A DNA stretch of 64,000 nt, from NCBI GenBank assembly GCA_030604735.1, contig JAUVVG010000021.1, positions 1 to 64,000 of the forward strand. The letters run 5' to 3'. Position numbers and translations under genes: made by a program. This stretch comes from Azoarcus sp. (GTDB lineage Bacteria; Pseudomonadota; Gammaproteobacteria; Burkholderiales; Rhodocyclaceae). The notes beneath the pieces were generated by a model. The model was not told the origin of the DNA, searched no databases, and worked only from the letters and a program-made list of their open reading frames with translations. Positions within the stretch are counted from its first letter, which is position 1; each line of letters begins with the position of its first letter. This document shows, piece by piece, positions 33,768 through 43,487 of this stretch.

Positions 33768-34859
33768 TCATTCGGTCAACCAGCGCAGCCCGTCCAGGGT
33801 GTGCTCGAACAGTCGCCATTCGCCCGCTCCGTTGCACAGGCCGTAGCGGAAGGGCAGGCGGCCTCGACCGGGGGTGTCGAAACGCAGGTCGCGGAAGCTC
33901 ACGCAGTCGCCGTTTTCTGCGCCGCCGGTGTCCACCCGGTCAAGCACCGGGAACATGGCGAACCAGCGGAAGAACTCGAACTCCTGTGCATGCCAGACGG
34001 TGCGCGCGAGTTCTGCGGTGCTACCGTTGCCGAAGCGGCTGGCGGTCTGCCAGTGGGCCATGGTGACGGGTTGGTACGGTGCCGAGAAGCGACGTATGAA
34101 GTTGTCGTCCGGGGTCGCGATCAGCGGCTCGGTGCGCCGGGTGTTGAGGTGGGCATAGTGGTAGGACTCGCCATCGAACAGGATCGCGGTCCAGTTGAAA
34201 GGTGAAGCCGGGCGGGGCGAGGCATCCACGCTGACGACCGGGATGTTCTCACGTTCGGCCCAGGCCCGTGCTGCGTCGATCGCCTCGCTGCGCGCGATCG
34301 CGCTGTTGCCTATCCAGGCCACCAGTGCGATCGAGGCAAGCGCGGCAGGAACCCGGCTCCGGCGCCATAGGGCGCTGGCGATGAGGCCGGCGACGATGAT
34401 GCCGCTGACCCCGAGGTCGATGATGAAGGTGGTCCCTAATCCGAAGCGCCGATCGGACAATGGCGCGAGAATCATCGTGCCGAACTGGGTGATCAGGTCG
34501 CCGAGGATGTGGACCAGCAGTGCCACGCAGGCGACCATGTAGTAGTGCTTCCAGCCGAATGCCGGCCTGTCGGGTTGCCGTGGCAGCATCCGGAACAGCC
34601 CAGCCATCGCCCAGGCCACGAGCAGGCCCCACAACGGCAGTAATAGAACGGAGTGGGTCACCCCTCGGTGGCCGCGCAAATAGGCGAGCTCGGAGACATA
34701 ACCGAGCACGAAATCGAGGTCGGGAAAGCCGCCTGCTGCGGTTCCGACGGCGACCATCTGCCAGACGGGCGGCGAGGGATTCCGGGCGTAGGTTTCGTGG
34801 GGGCGCGCCAGCAGACGGCCGGCAAGCGCACCCGAGAGGGCGTGGGTCAGCGTATCCAT
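33768..34859 (-). CDS. Membrane-bound metal-dependent hydrolase family protein (YdjM/DUF457-like)
   Basis: The protein is 363 aa from the ATG at 34859 (MDTLTHALSGALAGRL), a typical start for the family; the ORF track's extra 90 residues upstream look non-coding. Conserved His/Asp motifs are THALSGALAG, GGFPDLDF and LRGHRGVTHSVLLLP, with about five membrane segments in the first 200 residues and a soluble C-terminal part of about 150 residues. Family members are annotated as hydrolases, but reactions are not well established. It converges with the LysR gene and lies downstream of the diguanylate cyclase. Confidence 0.85.
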   Translation of the reverse strand: MDTLTHALSGALAGRLLARPHETYARNPSPPVWQMVAVGTAAGGFPDLDFVLGYVSELAYLRGHRGVTHSVLLLPLWGLLVAWAMAGLFRMLPRQPDRPAFGWKHYYMVACVALLVHILGDLITQFGTMILAPLSDRRFGLGTTFIIDLGVSGIIVAGLIASALWRRSRVPAALASIALVAWIGNSAIARSEAIDAARAWAERENIPVVSVDASPRPASPFNWTAILFDGESYHYAHLNTRRTEPLIATPDDNFIRRFSAPYQPVTMAHWQTASRFGNGSTAELARTVWHAQEFEFFRWFAMFPVLDRVDTGGAENGDCVSFRDLRFDTPGRGRLPFRYGLCNGAGEWRLFEHTLDGLRWLTE

Positions 34860-34959
34860 GGGCCGTTCGAATGCGGTATCGGGGGTTTCGTTCCCCGGGT
34901 GGATCCGGGCTCCTTGACCAGGTGCGGAGGGCGTAGGGAGCGCTGCGCCAGAATGGAAA

Positions 34960-36642
34960 CTATCGATCCGGCGCCGAGTGGGCAACGACCCGGTTCCGGC
35001 CTGTTTCCTTGGCACGATACAGCGCTGCATCCGCGAGACGGACCACCGCCTGTTCGTCTTCTTCGGCTTCATTGGACGTCGCGGCGCCGATGCTGAGCGT
35101 GACATGGCCTGCCGGCGGGATGTCCGCACGATTGAGCGTGCGGCGCAGCTTCTCGGCGACCTCTACTGCTCCGAGCCGGTCGGTTTCCGGAAGGATGGCG
35201 ATGAACTCCTCGCCGCCGAAACGGGCGAGGAAATCGGTTTCGCGCATCGCACTCTGTAAAAGCGCGGCAACCGCCTGTAAGGCCCGATCACCGCCTTCAT
35301 GGCCGTGCCTGTCGTTGATCTGCTTGAAGTGATCGAGGTCCATCAGCAGTACCGAGTACTCCGATTTGCTTCGCTTGCTACGCAGGAACTCGGCACGCAA
35401 TCGCTCGTCCGCCGCCAAGCGGTTGTTCAGCTCGGTCAGGGCGTCGGTCCGTGCCAGGCGCTCAAGCCGTTTGTTCGCAGCCAGGAGTTGCGAGGTGCGT
35501 TCCAGTACGGTCTGTTCCAGCTGGGCATTGATGTCTTCGACCTTGCGCTTGCGTCCGATCAGGGTGTGAGTCATGGCCTGTAGCGCGTCGGTCAATTCCT
35601 CGACCTCTTTCACAGAGCTGCCGCAGTTGATTGGGGCGGCCTCGTTTCCTTCGCTGATTCGCCGTGCCGCTCGATGGAGTCGTTCGATCGGGCGGCTCAC
35701 AGCGACAGCCAGACGATAGGCGATCGCCATGAACAGGATTGCCGCGATGGCGCTGATGAGGAGCAGGGTGTGATGGAGATTCGTGACCGGTGCCAGCGCG
35801 GTCTCGACCGGCTGCCTGACGATGACGCGCCATCCCAGATCGGTCACCGTAGCGGATTGAACCGGGCTGGCGCTGGTCAGGTAGCGACCTTGCCCGCCCC
35901 ATTCGATCACGGCATGGTCATTCAGCGGAATGCCACCTGACGGAATCGGCAGCGTACCGATGGTGCCGTAAGGGTACAGAATCTCGCCGGCCCCGTTGAT
36001 CACCAGGACTTCCATCCCGATTCTCTCGCTGTCGTCGGGCAGGGAGTCGCGAACGGTTTCGGTCACCCAGGTCCAGTGGGCATGGGTGGCGAGCACGCCC
36101 CGCAACTCGCCGGCTTCGTCCAGAATCGGTGTTGCGAAATCGACGAAGCGTAGCGGTTCGGTGGGATCCGGCTGCTCCAGCAGTTTGGCCAGCAAAACCG
36201 CCTCATGGACGTCGCCGAGGAACGGGCCCTCACGCCCCTTCGCATACCACGGGCGCTGGCTGACGTCCTGCCCTTGCAACAGCCCCCGTGCGCTCGACCG
36301 CACGATGCCCTTGTCGTCGGTGATCCCGACCCAGGCGTAGTAGCGATAGGCTGCCATGATCCGGTCGAGCGCGTCGCGTACCTCCTGGCTACCCAGGTCG
36401 CCCTGCATCAAGAAAGGCGACTGACTCAGCAACACCACTTCCCGCTCACGCTCGGTCAGGTTGGCCGCGAGCGCACTGGCAATGGCACGGGTCACACCGT
36501 CTATGACTTCGCCTCGCGCCTCGGTGACCCGCGCCGAGGCGACCTGGTTCACGTAGAAGGCGAGCCCGAGCCCCAGAATCAGCGCCATCCCGCCGAAGAG
36601 AATGGTAAGGCGAATGCGGAAAGTGTTGAACCAGTGTGTCAT
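34960..36642 (-). CDS. Diguanylate cyclase with periplasmic Cache sensor and HAMP domain
   Basis: The protein is 560 aa from the ATG at 36642. A membrane helix (TILFGGMALILGLGLAFYV) is followed by a periplasmic dCache region to about residue 285, a second membrane helix, HAMP (RPIERLHRAARRISEG), a coiled coil and a C-terminal GGDEF domain. The active-site motif is GGEEF, and an RxxD inhibitory site (RETD) lies five residues before it, so both c-di-GMP synthesis and product inhibition should work. It probably responds to a periplasmic small ligand. The neighbouring REC-HD-GYP protein would degrade the product. Confidence 0.94.
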   Translation of the reverse strand: MTHWFNTFRIRLTILFGGMALILGLGLAFYVNQVASARVTEARGEVIDGVTRAIASALAANLTEREREVVLLSQSPFLMQGDLGSQEVRDALDRIMAAYRYYAWVGITDDKGIVRSSARGLLQGQDVSQRPWYAKGREGPFLGDVHEAVLLAKLLEQPDPTEPLRFVDFATPILDEAGELRGVLATHAHWTWVTETVRDSLPDDSERIGMEVLVINGAGEILYPYGTIGTLPIPSGGIPLNDHAVIEWGGQGRYLTSASPVQSATVTDLGWRVIVRQPVETALAPVTNLHHTLLLISAIAAILFMAIAYRLAVAVSRPIERLHRAARRISEGNEAAPINCGSSVKEVEELTDALQAMTHTLIGRKRKVEDINAQLEQTVLERTSQLLAANKRLERLARTDALTELNNRLAADERLRAEFLRSKRSKSEYSVLLMDLDHFKQINDRHGHEGGDRALQAVAALLQSAMRETDFLARFGGEEFIAILPETDRLGAVEVAEKLRRTLNRADIPPAGHVTLSIGAATSNEAEEDEQAVVRLADAALYRAKETGRNRVVAHSAPDR

Positions 36643-36925
36643 GACTATCGATGTCGGAGGTCGGAGGTCGGTCAGCGGACAGGATGACGAACTATCCCGG
36701 CTCCGTGAATTACTCACGCCGCTCGTCCGAACGGGTCACGGTCCTGTGCCGGCATTGCCCTGAGACCAACTCGGGGCGAGAGGGGGCGGTAGCTTCAAGG
36801 GCAGGGTACACAAATTCGCCTGTCCCTGAGAGTGGACCTGCTGGGCCAGCCGGGAAGTATGGCACGGACTGACCGTCATCGTCCGGGCGCAGATCATGTC
36901 CAAAGCCATTCCGACCGGCTGGCCC

Positions 36926-37993
36926 TCAGACGGTCTCGGGGTCCAGGTTGCGCGCCCGGATGCCGAGGATATCGGGGAGTGCGGCGAGGAAGTGCTCCAC
37001 CACCTCGGGGTCGAAATGGCTGCCGGCACCGTCCCGGACAAGGGCTATGGCTTGCTCGACCGGCCAGGCCTTCTTGTACGGGCGGCTCGAGGTCAGTGCG
37101 TCGAACACGTCGGCCACCGCAACGATGCGACCGGCCTGTGGAATCGCCTCACCCTCGAGTCCGTTGGGATAGCCACTGCCGTCCCACTTCTCATGGTGTG
37201 TCAAGGCAATGCTGCGGGCCAGGTCAAGCAGTGCGGAATCGTCGCCTGCCAGCAGTTCGGCGCCGATCTCGGCGTGGGTCTGCATCACCGCCCACTCGTC
37301 TGGATCGAGCTTGCCGGGCTTGAGCAGGATGGTATCCGGGATGCCGATCTTGCCGATGTCGTGCATAGGGCTGGCGTTGAGCATCAGTTCGCAGTCGGCG
37401 TCGTTCCAGCCCATGCGCTGGGCGAGCAGCGCCGACATCTTGCTCATGCGGATGATGTGCAGCCCGGTCTCGTTGTCCCGGTACTCGGCGGCACGGCCCA
37501 GGCGGCGGATGATCTGGAGACGGGTCTGGAGGAGTTCCTCGGTGCGCGCCTGCACCATCTCCGCGAGTGTGCGCTTCTGATCGTGCACCATGCGGTGCGC
37601 AATGTGGGCCTCGAGGAGGTTGCGCACCCGCATCAGCAGCTCGATGTTATCGAAGGGTTTGGCGACGAAATCACGCGCGCCAAGGGCCAGCCCACGCAGC
37701 AGATAGTCGCGGCCGTGCTGGGCGGTGAGGATGACGATGGGTGGCAGCAGTGGGTCTTCGAGCGCCTGCAGCTGCGACATGACCTCGAAGCCGTCCAGGT
37801 GGGGCATGTTGAGGTCGAGCAGGATCAGGTCGGGGCGTTGGGCCTGGTAATGCGACAGCACCTCGCGCGGATCCTCGATCAGGACGCGGTTGGTGTAGGC
37901 CTGGCTGGCCAGGATCTTGTCCAGTAGCTTGAGATTGGCCTGCTCGTCGTCGACGATCAGGATGCGGGCGTTGAAACCTAGCTGGGCGATCAT
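36926..37993 (-). CDS. Response regulator with HD-GYP domain (c-di-GMP phosphodiesterase)
   Basis: The protein is 355 aa from the ATG at 37993. The receiver domain includes ILIVDDEQANLKLLD and the phospho-Asp in LILLDLNMPHLDG. The HD-GYP domain has ASPMHDIGKIGIPD and LTHHEKWDGSGYP, with all metal ligands and the GYP motif that marks active c-di-GMP hydrolases. It starts 7 bp after the hybrid-kinase stop, so the kinase is its likely phosphodonor. With the adjacent GGDEF gene it forms a synthesis/degradation pair. Confidence 0.94.
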   Translation of the reverse strand: MIAQLGFNARILIVDDEQANLKLLDKILASQAYTNRVLIEDPREVLSHYQAQRPDLILLDLNMPHLDGFEVMSQLQALEDPLLPPIVILTAQHGRDYLLRGLALGARDFVAKPFDNIELLMRVRNLLEAHIAHRMVHDQKRTLAEMVQARTEELLQTRLQIIRRLGRAAEYRDNETGLHIIRMSKMSALLAQRMGWNDADCELMLNASPMHDIGKIGIPDTILLKPGKLDPDEWAVMQTHAEIGAELLAGDDSALLDLARSIALTHHEKWDGSGYPNGLEGEAIPQAGRIVAVADVFDALTSSRPYKKAWPVEQAIALVRDGAGSHFDPEVVEHFLAALPDILGIRARNLDPETV

Positions 37994-38000
37994 GTCCGTT

Positions 38001-40340
38001 TCATTCTCCAATGACGGGCGAGCCGTTTGGCGCAGCACGATTCAGGCCGGCATCGATCGCGTCGAGGAAGCGCTGCAGCTCCAGTGGTTTGGTGAGATAG
38101 TCGGTGAAACCGGCGGCCAGTCCGCGCTCGATGTCGCGGGGCATGGCGTTGGCCGTGACTGCGATGACCGGCGTGGCGTCGAGACCCGGCGCTTCGCGCA
38201 GGGAGCGCAGTACCTGGTAGCCATCCAGGCCGGGCATGTTGATATCGACCAGGATCAGGTCCGGTCGGTGGGCACGCGCCAGGTCTATGCCGAGTTCCGG
38301 TGCGTGCGCGCTGAGCAGGCGGATGTTGCGGCGCTGCCCCAGCATCTGGGTGATCAGCTTGAGGTTGACCGGGTTGTCGTCTATGCACAGGATGCAGCGC
38401 GAAAGTGCGGGCGTGTGCGTGACGGTGCTGTCGATCGCCACGTCACCGGAGGGGAGAGGGGCGTCGCTGGTTTCGAGCGGAAGCTCGACCCAGAAGGTGG
38501 TGCCGCTGCCCGGTGTGCTGTCTGCGCCGATCCGGCCTCCCATCATCTCGGTTAGACGGCGGGTAATGGTGAGTCCGATGCCGGTGCCTTCCACCTCGGT
38601 GTGCTCGGCTCCCAGCCGGTTGAAGGGCTGGAACAGATCGCCCAACCGCTCGGGGGCGATGCCGGGACCGGTATCACTGACTTGCAGGCGCAGCCTACCG
38701 CTCTCGCCGGGGGCGGTCCCCACCATGATCGAACCGCCTTCACGGTTGTACTTCACCGCGTTCGAGAGCAGGTTGAGCAGCACCTGCTTGAGCCGGGTGC
38801 GATCGGCGCGCACTGTGCTGCCGTCCTCGGGCGCGGCTTGCAGGCGGATGGCCCGCGCGGCGGCCAGTGGATGGATCAACTGGGCGCACTCGGCGACAAG
38901 GTCGGGCAGGGGCACCGGTTCGAGTGACAGGTTGATGTGGCCCGATTCGATGCGGGCGAGGTCCAGCACCTCGTTGATCAGGTCCAGCAGATGGCGGCCG
39001 GCCTTGATGATCTCGCGCACGTTGTCGTGCTGATCGGCGTCCAATGCGGCGTCGTATCCCAGCAACTGGGCGAAACCCAGAATGGCGTTCATCGGTGTGC
39101 GCAGCTCGTGGCTCATGCTGGACAGGAAGTCAGATTTGGCCTGGTTGGCGCGTTCCGCCTCTTCCCTGGCCTGCGCCAGTTCGTTGCGGCGAGCGAGTTC
39201 GTCGGTGAAGTCGGTGAAAATGTTGAACAGGTAGCGGGTTTCGCCGCGGGCGTCCTTGACGAAACCGATGTTGCTGAAAGAGGTGAACACCTCACCGTTC
39301 TTGCGCCGCAGGGGCAGTTGCCCGACCAGGGCCTCACCGTTCTGAACCATCTGGAAAATCCGGCTGGCCAGTTGTTCCGCGCTCTCCTGCGGCAGCAATT
39401 CGGTGAATGGTTTGCCCCTTGCTTCCTCGTCGGCATAGCCCAGCAGTGCCACCGTGGCGCGATTCTGGTAAAGCAGGAAACCCTGAGCGTCGGCAATGCT
39501 CACGCATTGACTGCTGGCGTCGAACACTTGGCGAAACAGCGCCAGGTGTTCTTCGGCCGCGACTCGTTCCGTGATGTCCTGGACCACGCCCAGCATGCGT
39601 AACGCCCGACCCTCGCTGTCGCGGGTCACGGCCCCGCGTTCGAGCAGCCAGCGTATCGTGCCGTCCGGCCACACCACGCGGTGCTCGATCTCGTAAGGCC
39701 GGTCGCCTTGCAGGCTGGCATCGACCGCGGCGGCAACCGCTTCACGATCGTCCGGGTGGATGGCATTCACGAAGTTCTCGTAGGATGTCGCCAGGCTTCC
39801 GGGGGCATGGCCGAACAGAGGGGCGATGCGCTCGGACCAGTACAGTTCGCCGGTCTGGATGTTCCAGTCCCAGGTGCCGATGTTGCCGAATTCCTGGGCG
39901 CGGCGCTGACGGTCCTCGCTGATTACGAGCGCCGTCTCGTGGGCCTTGACCGAGGTGATGTCGGTCCGGATAGAAATGTACTGTTCCGGTAGACCGTGCG
40001 CGTCCAGGAAGGGCACGATCGTGGAGCGTACCCAATACTCGCTGCCATCCTTGCGCCGGTTGCACACCTCGCCGTGCCAGGTTTGTCCGGACGTGATGGT
40101 GGCCCACATGGATTCGTAGAAGGCAGGCGGGTGACGGTTGGACTTCAACAGATTGTGATTACGGCCGATCAGTTCTTCGCGGCTGTAACCGCTGATCTCG
40201 CAGAACAAGTCATTGGCCGCGGTAATGCATCCGCCGGCGTCGGCTACGCTGAAGATGGCGTGCTGGTCAAGCGCGGTGATCAGCCGTTGCATCTGGCTGT
40301 TGGCCCAGGGCGCGGTGGATCGGGGCAAGTGTCCAGGCAT
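38001..40340 (-). CDS. Multi-PAS hybrid sensor histidine kinase
   Basis: The 779-aa cytosolic protein has three PAS domains (about residues 17-135, 150-265 and 275-390), HisKA with FLSSMSHELRTPMNAILGF, HATPase with LLNLLSNAVKYN, DTGPGIAPE and GTGIGLTITRRL, and a C-terminal receiver with phospho-Asp in LILVDINMPGLDG. The lack of membrane segments means an internal signal, possibly redox or oxygen via PAS, although no cofactor-binding residue could be assigned. It is immediately upstream of the REC-HD-GYP gene, giving a phosphorelay into c-di-GMP turnover. Confidence 0.94.
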   Translation of the reverse strand: MPGHLPRSTAPWANSQMQRLITALDQHAIFSVADAGGCITAANDLFCEISGYSREELIGRNHNLLKSNRHPPAFYESMWATITSGQTWHGEVCNRRKDGSEYWVRSTIVPFLDAHGLPEQYISIRTDITSVKAHETALVISEDRQRRAQEFGNIGTWDWNIQTGELYWSERIAPLFGHAPGSLATSYENFVNAIHPDDREAVAAAVDASLQGDRPYEIEHRVVWPDGTIRWLLERGAVTRDSEGRALRMLGVVQDITERVAAEEHLALFRQVFDASSQCVSIADAQGFLLYQNRATVALLGYADEEARGKPFTELLPQESAEQLASRIFQMVQNGEALVGQLPLRRKNGEVFTSFSNIGFVKDARGETRYLFNIFTDFTDELARRNELAQAREEAERANQAKSDFLSSMSHELRTPMNAILGFAQLLGYDAALDADQHDNVREIIKAGRHLLDLINEVLDLARIESGHINLSLEPVPLPDLVAECAQLIHPLAAARAIRLQAAPEDGSTVRADRTRLKQVLLNLLSNAVKYNREGGSIMVGTAPGESGRLRLQVSDTGPGIAPERLGDLFQPFNRLGAEHTEVEGTGIGLTITRRLTEMMGGRIGADSTPGSGTTFWVELPLETSDAPLPSGDVAIDSTVTHTPALSRCILCIDDNPVNLKLITQMLGQRRNIRLLSAHAPELGIDLARAHRPDLILVDINMPGLDGYQVLRSLREAPGLDATPVIAVTANAMPRDIERGLAAGFTDYLTKPLELQRFLDAIDAGLNRAAPNGSPVIGE

Positions 40341-40448
40341 GCGTTCAAGCGGTCGTCAGTATGACGCCATTATAAGAACAGGTGCGACTCTTCTCGATGC
40401 GTGATGCCGGACTTTGGCGGCAAAGATGTGCTTCGGTGGGTGAAGACT

Positions 40449-42083
40449 TCATACGGTGAACTGCCCCACGGCGACGCGCATGCGATCGACCGCCTTGTCC
40501 AGTTGGCCGACGGCGCCGTGGGTCTGGGTGACCACGGCCATGTTCTGCTCGGTCATCGAGGCCACACGCTCGACGCTTTGCGCCATCAGGATCATGGCGT
40601 TCTGCTGCTCCGTGGAGGAGTGGCTGATGTCATTGACCATACCCAGGGTACGGGTCATCTGAGCGTTGATCTCGCGCAGCGAGTCCTGGGCGTTCTGCAC
40701 CAGTTGCACGCCGTTCTCGACCTGGGTGGCGCCCGAACGCATGCCTGCGACGGCCTTGTCGGTTTCACCCTGAATGGTGCCGACCATGCTGCTGATCTGT
40801 TGGGTGGCCTGGCCGGTCCGCTCGGCGAGTTTGCGCACCTCGTCGGCCACGACGGCGAATCCACGGCCCTGTTCGCCGGCGCGTGCGGCTTCGATGGCGG
40901 CGTTCAGCGCGAGCAGGTTGGTCTGGTCGGCGATCTCCTTGATCACGCCGGTGATGCGGGAGATCTCGACAGACTGCTGGCCGAGCAGCTCGACCTGCGC
41001 GGCCGCATGCTTGACCGTTTCCGCTAGGGCCAGGATGGTGGCGCAGGCCTTGGCGGAGAGTGCAGTACCTTGTTCGGAGGCTTGGTTGGCGACTTCGGCG
41101 GCAGTGCGGGTGGCGGTCGCATGTTCGGCGACCTCCCCGATCGAGACCGAGATCTGCTCGATGCCGGCCGCGGCCGATGAGGTCGCGTCGCTCTGGATGC
41201 GCGCCGTCTCGTTGGCGCTGCCCACGCCGGCCGATACCTCGGATGACACGACCGCCACCTGGCGGGCCGTGTCGCCCATGCCCTGGATGGTGGCCTGCAC
41301 CGAGGAGACGAAGCGATCGGTGTCCTGTCCAATCCGTCCCAGCAAGTCACTGCGGGACAGGTCGAAGCGCTGGCGCAGGTCACCCGAGGACAGCAATTGA
41401 CCCAAATGCCCATGCAGCTTGGCGAGGTCGCCTTGCAGACGCGGTACGAAAGCCAGCATGAAGAACGTTGCCCATAGCAGCGCCAGGGCGCCGAGCGCGA
41501 GTTGGGCGGCGTCGAGCATCGCATGCTGGGTGAAGTACCCACCCACCGATGCCGCACCGGTCAGCAATAGGAGGAGTCCGACCCCACCCAGTTGCACTGG
41601 CTGCGAGGCGAACACTGCCCACACCGGGGTGCGGGCCGGTACTACACGGCCATGTTCGATACGGATCGAACGGTCACCGGCGCGGATGCGACGATAGGCT
41701 GACTCCGCAGCTGCCACCTCCTCACGGCTGGGGCGGGACCGCACCGATTGGTAGCCGATGATGCGGCCTTGTTCCCTTACCGGAGAAGCGTTGGCGGCCA
41801 CCCAGTAGTAGCCGCCGTCGCGGCGCCGGTTCTTCACCAGACCGCGCCAAGGGCGTCCGGCCTTGAGATCACGCCACATATCGGCAAAAGCCTCGGAGGG
41901 CATGTCGGGGTGGCGCACCATGTTGTGGGGTTGGCCGATCATGTCTTCGCGCCGGTAGGCGCTGATGTCGGCGAAGGCGGCGTTGGCTTCGACGATATTG
42001 CCGTTCAGGTCGGTGCGCGAGTAGATGAACTCGCCCTCCGGAAGCAGGGTTTCGACGTTGGTGACGGGGTGGTTGTTGCGCAT
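40449..42083 (-). CDS. Aer-like PAS methyl-accepting chemotaxis protein
   Basis: The 544-aa receptor has an N-terminal PAS domain of the Aer type (GEFIYSRTDLNGNIVEANAAF ... MVRHPDMPSEAFADMW), two close membrane helices at about residues 170-215, a short HAMP-like link and an MCP signalling domain with the highly conserved tip ALNAAIEAARAGEQGRGFAVVADEVRKLAERT. Aer receptors bind FAD in PAS and sense electron-transport state for aerotaxis. It stands 108 bp upstream of the hybrid-kinase gene on the same strand. Confidence 0.93.
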   Translation of the reverse strand: MRNNHPVTNVETLLPEGEFIYSRTDLNGNIVEANAAFADISAYRREDMIGQPHNMVRHPDMPSEAFADMWRDLKAGRPWRGLVKNRRRDGGYYWVAANASPVREQGRIIGYQSVRSRPSREEVAAAESAYRRIRAGDRSIRIEHGRVVPARTPVWAVFASQPVQLGGVGLLLLLTGAASVGGYFTQHAMLDAAQLALGALALLWATFFMLAFVPRLQGDLAKLHGHLGQLLSSGDLRQRFDLSRSDLLGRIGQDTDRFVSSVQATIQGMGDTARQVAVVSSEVSAGVGSANETARIQSDATSSAAAGIEQISVSIGEVAEHATATRTAAEVANQASEQGTALSAKACATILALAETVKHAAAQVELLGQQSVEISRITGVIKEIADQTNLLALNAAIEAARAGEQGRGFAVVADEVRKLAERTGQATQQISSMVGTIQGETDKAVAGMRSGATQVENGVQLVQNAQDSLREINAQMTRTLGMVNDISHSSTEQQNAMILMAQSVERVASMTEQNMAVVTQTHGAVGQLDKAVDRMRVAVGQFTV

Positions 42084-42465
42084 GGCGGGTCCTGGGTCTA
42101 AAGAACTGCGGTAAGGGCGAGTGGCGTAGTCCTGTTCCGGCGGGGTGCTCTGGCACGCTGAAGGGCATGGACGCCACCCGGAAAGCTGCTTACTGCGGTC
42201 GAACCGATATACTCAGGACCATTAAATCAATGTTGATAGTAGGGTATTTTAAGCATGGATAGTTCATTACGCCGGAGAGTTTTTCCGCTATGGGCGGATC
42301 TGCAACAATCACTTGATTGGGAAGGCGCTGAACTTCAAAGTCGTTCCGCCAGCATTGTTAAGCAAGAGAAATGCCTTTGTGTTGAGAGGGGTTGTCCGGA
42401 CTGAGCGCGACCTGTCAAAACACGCATGGGCGCGAATCCCGTGCGGGATCCGCGCCTGGCTTGAC
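42084..42465. other. Intergenic region between the Aer-like gene and the di-iron protein gene
   Basis: In this 382-bp, locally AT-rich gap, the minus-strand terminator of the di-iron gene lies at 42429-42456. A short dyad ATCAA-TG-TTGAT occurs at 42226-42237, about 140 bp upstream of the Aer-like start. A 49-codon plus-strand ORF at 42255-42404 has no clear ribosome-binding site or recognised motif; I do not call it as a gene. Confidence 0.5.
42429..42456 (-). terminator. Terminator of the di-iron protein gene
   Basis: GGCGCG-A-ATCCC-GTGC-GGGAT-C-CGCGCC forms a two-part stem interrupted by one A/C mismatch. On the minus strand it is followed shortly by GCGTGTTTTG. It begins about 10 bp after the stop codon. 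Confidence 0.6.
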
Positions 42466-43458
42466 TCAATGTCTGGTTCGATTGACGTCCTCGACGAGGG
42501 GCGTCAATGCCGCCACGATGCGTCCAAATTGTGCATCGTCGATCATCGCGCCGAGCACGCCCTGGAAGCGCTCGCCCTGCACCCCCGACACGATGTACTG
42601 CCAGCGGTAGGCGCGCAGAACGGTTGCGCGGATGCGGGCGACCTCATCCGGCGAGAAGCTCCGGCTGGCATTGGCGACGAAATAGTCGGCGTCGGCTTTG
42701 GCCTGGACCTGCAGGATGCCATCGACCGCGCCGACCAGTCCGATCAGATCATTGACCGCCGCGTCACGCTCGGCCGGGCTCAGCCGGTCGTCCTCGCGCC
42801 GCCATTCGATCTCGTCCAGGATCGCGTGCTGGGACTCCTCGCGGGCGTGGTGCAGGAACACGTCCTTCCACAGTTCCGACAGATTGTCGTCCGGGTCGAT
42901 ACTGCTGTGATAGTGCTGCAGCACGAAGATCTCGATGTGGCAGATCAGCCCCAGCACCGCCCATTTCGAGGCCGACAGCACCGCGCGCGCGACGTCGTTC
43001 GGATCAGGCAGGAATACATAGCCCGCTGGCATGCCGGCCGCGGCCATGCGCTCGAGCCGGCGGAACATCTCCTGATGCTTGATCTCCTCGTCGGTGAAGC
43101 GCACCAGAGCCTCCAGTGCGAGCTGGTCGCCGAACCAGTGGTCACGACTTACGTCCAGGATCTGGGCGCTGATGAAGCGCTCGACCAGACCGAAGATGTT
43201 GGCATAGGAGCGGCCCTGGACCTGGGACAGAAAGCGCTTCTCGGCCGGCAGCAGGAACGGCAGTTCGTCTACCCGCGACAGACCGTCCGGCAGGAACTTC
43301 TTGTTGAAGTCGAACTGACGGCCGCGGATCACGTCGCGATCGATGTCGAAACGGACCCGCTTCGAGATCTCGACCGCCTTGGCATAGCGCTGGGCATCCA
43401 GTTGCTGACGACGTGCGGTGTCGGCGAGAACGGTGTTTTCGGTGGGGGTGGTGTGCAT
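42466..43458 (-). CDS. Ferritin-like di-iron protein of unassigned function (AurF-like architecture)
   Basis: The helical protein is 330 aa from the ATG at 43458, which has AAGGAG upstream; the ORF track's 557-aa version starts at 44139 and crosses the DUF1127 gene and its promoter. Two EExxH motifs, FTDEEIKHQEMF and HAREESQHAILDEIEW, plus further Glu/His (VERFISAQ, CHIEIFVLQHY) give the ligand set of a carboxylate-bridged di-iron site. This resembles AurF-type N-oxygenases and other ferritin-like oxygenases, but I cannot name the family. It is 29 bp downstream of a DUF1127 gene and likely in one operon. Confidence 0.75.
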   Translation of the reverse strand: MHTTPTENTVLADTARRQQLDAQRYAKAVEISKRVRFDIDRDVIRGRQFDFNKKFLPDGLSRVDELPFLLPAEKRFLSQVQGRSYANIFGLVERFISAQILDVSRDHWFGDQLALEALVRFTDEEIKHQEMFRRLERMAAAGMPAGYVFLPDPNDVARAVLSASKWAVLGLICHIEIFVLQHYHSSIDPDDNLSELWKDVFLHHAREESQHAILDEIEWRREDDRLSPAERDAAVNDLIGLVGAVDGILQVQAKADADYFVANASRSFSPDEVARIRATVLRAYRWQYIVSGVQGERFQGVLGAMIDDAQFGRIVAALTPLVEDVNRTRH

Positions 43459-43487
43459 GATGTGACTCCTTCTGGGTGGGTGAAAAA

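Noticed and set aside
36896-37927. 343-aa plus-strand ORF opposite the HD-GYP gene
   Set aside because: It is antisense to an intact REC-HD-GYP gene; no recognised domain.
42226-42237. ATCAA-TG-TTGAT as an FNR box upstream of the Aer-like gene
   Set aside because: The half-sites point outward with a 2-bp centre, the opposite arrangement from TTGAT-N4-ATCAA.
42255-42404. 49-codon ORF in the Aer/di-iron intergenic region
   Set aside because: No convincing ribosome-binding site, no recognised motif, and short enough to arise by chance in an AT-richer gap.
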